Shown: positions 1-7,495 of the stretch, piece after piece
How the letters are laid out: every line of letters begins with the position of its first letter
How positions within the stretch are numbered: the first letter of the stretch is position 1
Source: Candidatus Dojkabacteria bacterium
Lineage (GTDB): Bacteria > Patescibacteriota > Dojkabacteria > B142 > OLB20
Direction of reading: 5' to 3'
DNA: 10,549 nucleotides
NCBI GenBank assembly: GCA_020429485.1
Contig: JAGQLK010000026.1
Location: 1 to 10,549 of the forward strand
Translations under genes and position numbers: made by a program
Notes under the pieces: model-generated
Seen by the model: the letters and a program-made list of their open reading frames with translations, nothing else
What the model was told of the DNA's origin: nothing
Database searches by the model: none

Positions 1-26
1 TTATTAGAAATTTATACTTAATATTC

Positions 27-61
27 TTCACAAAGAGTTGATACTTATATAGAATAAAAAT
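27..61 (+). promoter_or_regulatory. Predicted sigma-70-type promoter for the giant wall-hydrolase gene, implying a leaderless mRNA
   Basis: A -35 element TTCACA at 27-32 (5 of 6 consensus) is followed, after a 17-base spacer, by a -10 element TAGAAT at 50-55 (5 of 6). The expected start of transcription, about seven bases after the -10, falls on or next to the A of the ATG at 62. No Shine-Dalgarno sequence lies between the -10 and the ATG; the stretch is AT only. An alternative -10-like TATACT at 13-18 would give a leader of about 35-40 bases, but its -35 would lie outside the window. The first reading is preferred for its spacing and match; start sites were not measured. Confidence 0.5.
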
Positions 62-3000
62 ATGAAAAAGCTGTTGAATTCAATTAGACTAATAACAGAT
101 AAGTCGGGTGTGGCAATTCCTTTATTTATGCTACTCCTACTTTTTGCAATTTCAATTTTCAGTTTCACTTTCTCCAATAAATCGATTAATAAGACAGTAA
201 GTCCAGATACCATAGCTTCTAACGAAGCTGTTGTTACATCTAATAGTGCGGGTAGCGTCTTAGCTGGTAGTGCTAATTGCGGAAAGCTAGGAATAAATTA
301 TGCAGTTGAGGTAGGTGCGGTCGATAGTGGTTCAGTTCAGAGAGCGGCTAACCTAGGTATGAAGCATGCAGTATACATGGTAACTAGTGGTGGGCAACTT
401 ACAGAAACTAAAGCAAAATTTAAGGAAGCACTAGACTTAGGCATAACTCCAATATTACGTATGTGCTATACGGGGAATTGTTCTTTAACTAATCCCGATG
501 AATATGCAAATTTCATTAATACTTTAGCTAATTCATCAGAAGTAGGTGGTAGAACTTTTTATGCAATAGCAGGGCCAAATGAACCTTTATCAGAAAACTA
601 CTTAGGAAATACTATTGGTGATCCTGTGTCAACAGCGCAAGTAGTCACTCCTTTTATGAATACTGTAATATCAAATGTTAATGCCTCAAATGTAAGGCTA
701 ATTTCTCCTGCATTCAACTCAACTAATGGAAACTATAATTCTCTAATCCAAGAGATGAAAAATAGAGGTGCTAATTTTAGTGCTTTAGACGCAATAACTA
801 TTAACGCATACAACTTATTTGGTACAACAAGAATCTCTTCATTTGTATCAAATACAAAGACCCTATTTCCTGGACAACAGCTTGTCTTAACAGAAATTGG
901 AATGTTTGAATCAGAGCGTAATCCGTCTGATGGCCAGAATGTTCCTCATCAACAAGCTATGGGTAATCTTTCAGAAGAAATTGCTTTACTGAGAAGCGAT
1001 GGATCTATTCTTTCATATAACCTTTTCAATTCTTTTGGCAATAATGGCTCAAGTGATTTCGCTTATAATGTTATGAGCGATGATGAAATAAGAACTGTAA
1101 ATGGACAAGAATGTTCTGATGTCGATATTGTGCCATTCCCTACCTCTCCAGGAGGAGGAACTGGAAACCCACCAGGAGGAGCAACTAGTTGTGATTCTAA
1201 TGCATCATATTGCGAAGGTAATGAAATTAGTTTTGAAGATTATGATAGTGGATGTAGAGCAGATAGAGAAGAAATCTGTGATCCACCAGGTGGTTGGAAC
1301 TGGTACCAAGATGGCGCAATAGGTGGCGCCTGTGGAGATTATGCACAAGACCCAGTAGATGGTAACCCGCAAACAGTATGTAGAGTCCCTGAAATTAGAG
1401 GCTTTTCACCACAAGGTGATCAACAATGTGGAGAAAATTTAACCACTCATGGTGATAGATCTATGAAGATGTTTACTGCTTTTTCAAGCATAAATGCTGG
1501 TACTTGCTATGATTTGGGTGCAAATTTCCCAGGTGGTTCTGCTGGATTCGATGTAAGAGTAAAAGAGGAAATTGAACCTGCATATGGAGAAGTAAAAGTA
1601 ATGCTAGGTACTACTAATCAGAATTTTCAAGCTGTTGACTGGACCCAAGTAAATTGGGGAACTGTAGAAACTATTGGTACATCGTCGTATGGCCCTGATA
1701 GATTTGCAACAAGATCACTAACTATTAATATTCCAGCTGGTACAAAGACTGTTTGTACTAGAATCAATAGTCAATATGCTGGTGTAGGTATTTCTTCTTT
1801 CTGGGATGGAGGATTTATCGCAGAATCAGGTACCCAATGTAATACCGCATCAGGCACTTCTGATGATGATGGAGTTGATCGACGTGGAGGTGGACAATGT
1901 GTTTGTGGAGAAAATGGATCAGAGCCACCAGGTGGACCTTACAATCAGGATGACCCAGTTAATATAGATTATGACTATGCTTATGCCAATTCAATGGGTT
2001 GGAATGGAGGAGCATGCGAAATAAGAAGCATCTCTAACGGAGCACCTTCTGAATATGGACAACTATTTGTTGGACTTGATATGAATAAGTGTAGTGAAAA
2101 TAAAAACTTTGAATACACATGCTCTGACCCAAACAATTGGACAGCTGGATATGCCTGGACAGCTTGTTTAAAGGAATTCCCATTACTTAATTATCTTGCA
2201 GCCTCAGAAGGTACTGAAGAAAATAATTTTATTACAGATTGCGAGCTAGATGCTTTTAGAATATTTTCACCTGATGAACAAATTAATTTCACCAACGAAT
2301 TTCCAGGTATGGCTCAACTTGTTGGTGGAGATGGGTTAAGAGTAAATATGAAAGTACCTAGACTTGGTGGTGCTGCAGCTTGTTGGTTCATAAATTGGGA
2401 TGATTTTTATACTGACTTACAGATATCTCCTCAGCTAGTAGGTGAACTGCATTTAACTGGTGGTTATGCTGCTCCTGATAACGATGATGGATTTGTCGCA
2501 CTACTCTTAAACTTTTTAAAGCAATCATTTACGGAACCAACTATTAGTGAAAGTACTTCCAATGAGGTTACTTTGCATGAACCAGTTTGCAACTCTCTTC
2601 CTGGAGGCCCTGTTACTAAAGTAAATATTTCTGATACTGCTCTTTTCAATTTTGCTATTGATGAAGGTAAGTGTGAAGCACTAATTGAAGCAGGTAACTA
2701 TGAGCTAACACCTAATGAAGTTTGCGATACACAATGGATATATGACCAAGAGCCAAGAAAGACCGGGCAGATTGTCGGCGCAAGTTGTAAACTCTCTAGC
2801 TATGATAGAACCTTTGAATGGGAAGATTACAAGGATGATAAGACTCTTGACGATGCAAATATCCTAAATAGAATTAGCGTATTCCCTACACCACTCCCTG
2901 GAGCAACACCAGTTCCTGGCACAGAAGTCTGCCAAGAGGCGGTTATCTGCGGAGAACAATTTAATTGTTACTCCAAGATGGTAGATCTTTATCGTGCCTG

Positions 3001-6000
3001 TAGATTTACAGCGGGTGGTGAGGTTGAAGAAGTTGGAGACTCACCATTTGTAAGATGGGAAAGAACTCAGCCATGGGAAAACATTTCCATCAAAGGATTG
3101 GATCGGGCAACAGCTAGTGCATGGAGACATGAATTCACTAATTCACCACTAGGGATTGTCCATGAAAATGTAGGAATAGAGATCCCAGTGTGTATCAGTG
3201 TATACGATCTTCAGCAACCGGATCTATCGCCAGAGGAAAAGAGAGAGAGATTAGTACCATTAGAAGATTATTTAGCTCGTACTACGCTTGCAGATGGTGG
3301 TGGAGCTTATCCATATGACAATATTGCTTACGATATACCTACTTCTTCTGTACTTGGTGATCAGTCGGGATCAAGTGCATTAGGATCAACTGTCAGTGAA
3401 CAAAATGACAACACATTCCAATCTGGAACAATCATAATCGATGATGATCCTCTTATTCAATACATTAGAGAACTTGCTGAAGACCCAAATAACCATTTAC
3501 TAGATTATGTTAATGCTGATCCTCTTGAATATAATCCTCTTTATCTAGAAAGATTTGCACTAGCAAATGTTAGAAGCAGAGAATCAAGTACTGATGATGG
3601 AGCTTCTCAGGTTTGTTTCTTAGCTTACTATCCATATGTAGGTCAGATACCTAGAATTTATGAAAGAATTAGTTACTTTCTTTCTAATCAAAATGATGAA
3701 GATCCAAGTAGACCATATGAACGACTAGACTACTTTGGCAACCAATCAGGAGGAGCTAGTCAATCGTTATACAATCAAGAAAACATTGATGAAATCCTTG
3801 CTCAAGCAGAGACTAATACTGATACAGATGGATCTGGTGGTGGAGAAGTCAAAGGTATATTTGCCGCTTTCTATGCTTGGGTAGCTGAGCTTGCTGATCT
3901 AGCATTTGAGTATGTATTTATTCCTCCTGTTAATATTGGAGAAGACTTCTCATTAGATTGTGGAAGACTAAATTGCGATCACTTCAGTTCACCTGATGAA
4001 CCTTACTTTGATCAAGATCCTTTCACACTTTATTTAAGTAGTGAAGGATTGTTACCAGAATTTACAGATATTATTGGCGGTTCAGGAAGTGGTCAACAAT
4101 GTACACCTGGTGGCGCACCTGGTAGTGTAAACAAATTAGGTTTGGCTGCGCCTGTAAAGGATGCATGGGGACTTAACCAATGTTATGGACCTACCAAAAA
4201 CCCTAGAACAACATTTAATCCTCCTCCAGCAGCTGCATTTGATTCTTATGATGAACTTCTGTGGGATAGATGTTTTACAGAATTAAATCCTGCACTAGGA
4301 GCAACCGGTACTGATTACGGATCAGATTTCAGATACTTCCATAGTGGATTAGATATTGGACCTAGACCAGCTGGAACAAGCATTCCTATCTACTCGGCTG
4401 GTGAGGGCTCAGTTTATCTTACCAAGAGTTCTACAACGGGATATGGTAATCAGATTATTATTAAACATACTTCACCAGAGGGAGAAACCTTCTACACTCG
4501 TTATGGCCATTTAGCATCCTTTAGTGTAGGTGTCGGCGATACAGTTGATAATGACACTCAAATTGGAATGATGGGCACAACAGGTAACTCAACAGGTATC
4601 CATCTACATTTTGAGGTTATCACCTGTTTGGATTATGTAGAAGCCTGCATGGATGACCCAACTAGCGTATTCTTTGATATTGGCGACTCTGGAACTGGAA
4701 GTACAAATAATAATATACAAGGAGCAAGCACATCAGTACTTGCAACAGCTTATCACGACGATGTAGTTGACTCATTACCATATGCACTTGAGCAAGAGGC
4801 GGAAATTGGTGATTATGATCCTCACTTCCCAGAAGACCATAAACAAGATGATGTCGATCCTGCTGAGCAAAAAGAATTACAGGTAGAATTAGACGAAAGA
4901 GAAAAGAGCATTCTAGGCATTGATGATCTAAATATAGTCACTAGAGCTGAATGGGGTGCAGACGAAAGCCTAATGACTTGGGAACCAGTATTCTATGATC
5001 CTCAAAGGATAGTACTTCACCATACAGTAACCGATCTCGCACCTTCAGATAATGGTGATTACGCAAATGTTGTAAATAGAATATATCAATCTCACCTTGT
5101 TAGATTTGCGGGTAATGGTACAAGCGGTGATATTGGTTATCACTATTTAATTGATCCAAATGGTGTTATATACCAAGGTAGAAAAGGTGGAGATGGCGCA
5201 TCAGGTGCACATGTAAGATTAAACAACCCAGGTAGCATTGGTATTGCTATGATTGGTAATTTTACTAATCGTACACCAAGCCAAGCTGCATTAAACTCAC
5301 TTGAATTATTACTAAGTGTTAAAACTCAAGAACATGACATACCATTCGTATGGAATGAGGGAATATTTGGACATAGAGACTTTAGAGCAGAAATATCTGA
5401 TCATCCAGATCCTTCTTGCAGACTAATTAATGCTACTGAGTGTCCTGGTACATCATATTATGAATGGATGGAAGCAAATATTCCTGGTGATGGACCTGGA
5501 CCTGACATCAATACAATTTATTACCAAGGTGACTCTTGCTACTATGATGGGCAAGGAGATCCACCAGTGGGCGATGGTGACGATCGAGGTGATAGTGGTG
5601 ATACGTCTACAAGTAGTAACTCTTGTGAGTATACTCCACCTACAGATGGTAGCGAAAAAGATCTTGAATGCCTGATAATTAAAACAGCTAACTTCATTAA
5701 CACCTCAGATGAATATGGTGCAAGAATTCCATGGGAATTTATGTGGGCCATAATGTATCAAGAAACTAGACACAGATGTACACCAACTCATGTTCAATGG
5801 GGACAAACTCTTGGTTCAGCTGTAGAATCAACTCTTGGCACAGCTCCTGGAGGAATCCCTGTGTACACTTATACTGATAAATGTACAGGTAATCCAGCTG
5901 AGGTTGGTATGCACATGGACGGCAATACAATAGCACCACAAGTAAGAGGAGTTACACAATTTAGTGCTGGTACATTTGATCGTGTTGCATCAAATACGTA

Positions 6001-6418
6001 TTGGGAATCAGCTATTTACGGCGTAAACATGCCAAGTAATACTGAGGCTATACTTGACCAATGTGTAAACTATCTATTAGGTGAAGATGCATCTACAATA
6101 AGATATGAATCAAGAGAAAGAGCTTTCACTCCTTCCGGAATATTAAATAGCTACAGACCAGATGATTTTAGTAGAGCTCGTGTAGCTGATTCGTTATGCG
6201 CATCAATGCTTATGCTATCTGATCTGGCTGGAGCAGCAAATGGAAGTTATGTACCTCCACAGAACTGGGGATACCAACAAGTAAGAGATGCTGCAGGACC
6301 ATATCATGGATTATGTGAATATGATTATGGAAGTGGAACTCAATATTATTGCGATGATGTATGGAGTTATATGCAGTTAGCTCAATCAGAATTTGCAAAC
6401 ATTAACTGTGAAGAATAA
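62..6418 (+). CDS. Membrane-anchored multidomain peptidoglycan hydrolase (GH-A glycosidase / M23 / PGRP amidase / lytic transglycosylase)
   Basis: This 2118-residue exported protein probably degrades or remodels cell wall. A basic N-terminus and a hydrophobic segment (about residues 16-38) give a membrane anchor or uncleaved signal. Residues about 70-350 look like a clan GH-A TIM barrel, with acid/base Glu174 in an N-E-P motif and nucleophile Glu278 in T-E-I-G. A Pro/Gly linker (about 358-380) leads to a beta-rich Cys-containing region (to about 600), then two long regions I cannot assign (about 630-940 and 955-1340). An M23 endopeptidase follows (about 1360-1530) with His1427/Asp1431 (H-S-G-L-D), His1483 and the H-L-H pair 1514/1516. 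A PGRP/Amidase_2 domain (about 1620-1805) has the R-A-E-W-G-A opening and zinc ligands His1653, His1771 and Cys1794. The C-terminus (about 1867-2118) resembles lysozyme/lytic transglycosylase, with Glu1901 (Q-E-T-R) and G-V-T-Q-F at 1963-1967. Domain calls rest on motifs; M23 and PGRP are near certain, GH-A and the transglycosylase are good. The true target, own wall or another cell's, is unknown. Confidence 0.9.
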   Translation: MKKLLNSIRLITDKSGVAIPLFMLLLLFAISIFSFTFSNKSINKTVSPDTIASNEAVVTSNSAGSVLAGSANCGKLGINYAVEVGAVDSGSVQRAANLGMKHAVYMVTSGGQLTETKAKFKEALDLGITPILRMCYTGNCSLTNPDEYANFINTLANSSEVGGRTFYAIAGPNEPLSENYLGNTIGDPVSTAQVVTPFMNTVISNVNASNVRLISPAFNSTNGNYNSLIQEMKNRGANFSALDAITINAYNLFGTTRISSFVSNTKTLFPGQQLVLTEIGMFESERNPSDGQNVPHQQAMGNLSEEIALLRSDGSILSYNLFNSFGNNGSSDFAYNVMSDDEIRTVNGQECSDVDIVPFPTSPGGGTGNPPGGATSCDSNASYCEGNEISFEDYDSGCRADREEICDPPGGWNWYQDGAIGGACGDYAQDPVDGNPQTVCRVPEIRGFSPQGDQQCGENLTTHGDRSMKMFTAFSSINAGTCYDLGANFPGGSAGFDVRVKEEIEPAYGEVKVMLGTTNQNFQAVDWTQVNWGTVETIGTSSYGPDRFATRSLTINIPAGTKTVCTRINSQYAGVGISSFWDGGFIAESGTQCNTASGTSDDDGVDRRGGGQCVCGENGSEPPGGPYNQDDPVNIDYDYAYANSMGWNGGACEIRSISNGAPSEYGQLFVGLDMNKCSENKNFEYTCSDPNNWTAGYAWTACLKEFPLLNYLAASEGTEENNFITDCELDAFRIFSPDEQINFTNEFPGMAQLVGGDGLRVNMKVPRLGGAAACWFINWDDFYTDLQISPQLVGELHLTGGYAAPDNDDGFVALLLNFLKQSFTEPTISESTSNEVTLHEPVCNSLPGGPVTKVNISDTALFNFAIDEGKCEALIEAGNYELTPNEVCDTQWIYDQEPRKTGQIVGASCKLSSYDRTFEWEDYKDDKTLDDANILNRISVFPTPLPGATPVPGTEVCQEAVICGEQFNCYSKMVDLYRACRFTAGGEVEEVGDSPFVRWERTQPWENISIKGLDRATASAWRHEFTNSPLGIVHENVGIEIPVCISVYDLQQPDLSPEEKRERLVPLEDYLARTTLADGGGAYPYDNIAYDIPTSSVLGDQSGSSALGSTVSEQNDNTFQSGTIIIDDDPLIQYIRELAEDPNNHLLDYVNADPLEYNPLYLERFALANVRSRESSTDDGASQVCFLAYYPYVGQIPRIYERISYFLSNQNDEDPSRPYERLDYFGNQSGGASQSLYNQENIDEILAQAETNTDTDGSGGGEVKGIFAAFYAWVAELADLAFEYVFIPPVNIGEDFSLDCGRLNCDHFSSPDEPYFDQDPFTLYLSSEGLLPEFTDIIGGSGSGQQCTPGGAPGSVNKLGLAAPVKDAWGLNQCYGPTKNPRTTFNPPPAAAFDSYDELLWDRCFTELNPALGATGTDYGSDFRYFHSGLDIGPRPAGTSIPIYSAGEGSVYLTKSSTTGYGNQIIIKHTSPEGETFYTRYGHLASFSVGVGDTVDNDTQIGMMGTTGNSTGIHLHFEVITCLDYVEACMDDPTSVFFDIGDSGTGSTNNNIQGASTSVLATAYHDDVVDSLPYALEQEAEIGDYDPHFPEDHKQDDVDPAEQKELQVELDEREKSILGIDDLNIVTRAEWGADESLMTWEPVFYDPQRIVLHHTVTDLAPSDNGDYANVVNRIYQSHLVRFAGNGTSGDIGYHYLIDPNGVIYQGRKGGDGASGAHVRLNNPGSIGIAMIGNFTNRTPSQAALNSLELLLSVKTQEHDIPFVWNEGIFGHRDFRAEISDHPDPSCRLINATECPGTSYYEWMEANIPGDGPGPDINTIYYQGDSCYYDGQGDPPVGDGDDRGDSGDTSTSSNSCEYTPPTDGSEKDLECLIIKTANFINTSDEYGARIPWEFMWAIMYQETRHRCTPTHVQWGQTLGSAVESTLGTAPGGIPVYTYTDKCTGNPAEVGMHMDGNTIAPQVRGVTQFSAGTFDRVASNTYWESAIYGVNMPSNTEAILDQCVNYLLGEDASTIRYESRERAFTPSGILNSYRPDDFSRARVADSLCASMLMLSDLAGAANGSYVPPQNWGYQQVRDAAGPYHGLCEYDYGSGTQYYCDDVWSYMQLAQSEFANINCEE

Positions 6419-6423
6419 GTAGC

Positions 6424-6885
6424 ATGAAATTACTAATAAAAAGAATACAACTCGGAATTACCAAATTTATTAAAGGATTTGGAATTAATTCTGTAAGCAG
6501 AGATTTAAGAATAATGGGTGTTCTAGTATTTATTCTACTTATCCTATTAGTGATAACACAATTTGGAGGATCAGAGCCAGATACATACAAAGACTTTGAA
6601 AGTGGTGATGATTATAATGTAACTTACAACGATACTCGTGGTACATACTATGTTGAAGTTTTTAACACTGATGATCCCGAAGCAAAAGTTGAAGAAATAA
6701 GAAATATGCTTCTAGAATCAGGTGTTAATCCGGATGACATTTTGATAAGTGTACCTGGCGTTTTTTCTGGTAAAGACCCAAGTGAGGAACAGTATATTGA
6801 TCCAGAAATTATTGAGCAACAACAGCAAGAGTATGAACAGAGACAAGAAATATTCTATAACGGACCAGAAGAATATCACGAATAG
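6424..6885 (+). CDS. Small single-pass membrane protein with acidic extracytoplasmic domain, likely partner of the upstream hydrolase
   Basis: A 153-residue protein that I do not recognise as a named family. A basic N-terminus (several Lys/Arg in residues 1-29) precedes one hydrophobic helix at about 30-47, so by the positive-inside rule the C-terminal part should face outwards. Residues about 75-110 have a beta-alpha-beta look (Y-Y-V-E-V-F, a helix beginning D-P-E-A-K-V, then D-I-L-I-S-V). This faintly recalls half of a peptidoglycan-binding SPOR domain, but it is too short to assign. The end (about 118-153) is rich in Glu and Gln and may be a short coiled coil or disordered tail. The ATG lies five bases after the stop of the giant hydrolase gene with no promoter or Shine-Dalgarno sequence between, so the two are probably co-transcribed and translationally coupled. 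A joint role in wall processing is inferred from position only. Confidence 0.75.
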   Translation: MKLLIKRIQLGITKFIKGFGINSVSRDLRIMGVLVFILLILLVITQFGGSEPDTYKDFESGDDYNVTYNDTRGTYYVEVFNTDDPEAKVEEIRNMLLESGVNPDDILISVPGVFSGKDPSEEQYIDPEIIEQQQQEYEQRQEIFYNGPEEYHE

Positions 6886-6909
6886 TATTACACTATTATT
6901 CTAATACTA
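6881..6909. terminator. Possible weak bidirectional hairpin between convergent genes
   Basis: TAGTATT at 6883-6889 can pair with AATACTA at 6903-6909 over a 13-base loop. A shorter alternative, AATAGT with ACTATT, lies within 6881-6897. The hairpin spans the 10-base gap between two convergent stop codons and both reading-frame ends, where a shared terminator would be expected. It has almost no G or C and no clean U-tract, so its stability is poor and it may be chance in AT-rich DNA. Confidence 0.2.
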
Positions 6910-7495
6910 ATAAATCCTTATCAGTTAGTAATTTGACTTCATTAACAGTAGTTTGTCGATATGAATCGATTACTGTTTTCCATTTATCTGAATAATGAGG
7001 AGACACTTCAAAAGGTACAATACCAAGTGCATCAAGATTATCTAATCCTACTTCATTAATATCGGTCTGCTTATACTCTACTATTTTTATTGTCGGCGTC
7101 ATGATCAAGGCTCCAGCGCTAAATCCGGCTAGTATTTTATCTTGTTTAGCTGCAAAATCTATGATGAGCTGATCCATTCCAGTGCGTTTAAGATTACGCA
7201 GAAGAGTAAAAGTATTTCCCCCAGTAATAAATAGCGTATCTGCATTTCTTATTTTCTGTTTTTCGTCTTCTATATCTTTACCATCAAGTGAATTATCTAC
7301 CTTGATGAAGTTATAGTTACTATTCTCTTTCACCAATCTTTCCCATATTGGTGCGTACTTCTTTGAGCCTTTATTTATTCCATTACTAGGCATATACACA
7401 AAGTTTAAGTTAGAGCTCTTATCTACAAAGAGCTCTAACTTGAGTTTTTCTAAAACAGTTTCCTCTGGTTGAGAAAACAATACCAATTTAGCCAT
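6896..7495 (-). CDS. Peptidase S51 family protein (dipeptidase E-like)
   Basis: A 199-residue cytoplasmic protein of the S51 serine peptidase family; the family type, PepE, hydrolyses dipeptides with N-terminal Asp. The family's T-G-G-N-T-F stretch is at residues 91-96 and the nucleophile elbow G-F-S-A-G-A puts the catalytic Ser at 126. His167 in S-P-H-Y fits the triad His. The acidic member is less clear: by spacing from Ser126 the PepE Asp position falls beside Glu140. The protein stops shortly after the predicted strand at 186-199 and is somewhat shorter than typical members (about 220-240), so a C-terminal strand may be missing. The start codon overlaps the end of proS by 8 bases, which implies translational coupling and shared T-box control. 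Supply of amino acids from peptides during proline shortage is a plausible role but is inferred. Other S51 relatives such as cyanophycinase lack support here. Confidence 0.82.
   Translation of the reverse strand: MAKLVLFSQPEETVLEKLKLELFVDKSSNLNFVYMPSNGINKGSKKYAPIWERLVKENSNYNFIKVDNSLDGKDIEDEKQKIRNADTLFITGGNTFTLLRNLKRTGMDQLIIDFAAKQDKILAGFSAGALIMTPTIKIVEYKQTDINEVGLDNLDALGIVPFEVSPHYSDKWKTVIDSYRQTTVNEVKLLTDKDLLVLE

Noticed and set aside
1101..1322. Open frame of 73 codons in a second frame of the giant gene, plus other frames overlapping it and the minus-strand genes (28-213, 2464-2649, 5430-5751, 6210-6590, 10279-10461).
   Set aside because: Each is short, lies inside or antisense to a gene with clear family motifs, has no ribosome binding site and shows no protein-like motif.
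1135..2920. Recurrent P-P-G-G / P-G-G motifs that might be tandem repeats.
   Set aside because: They are irregularly spaced short linkers between domains, not repeated units.
6896..6910. Possible frameshift truncating the S51 peptidase C-terminus.
   Set aside because: No continuation of family sequence could be seen past the stop; the next bases belong to the convergent gene. A naturally short C-terminus is simpler.
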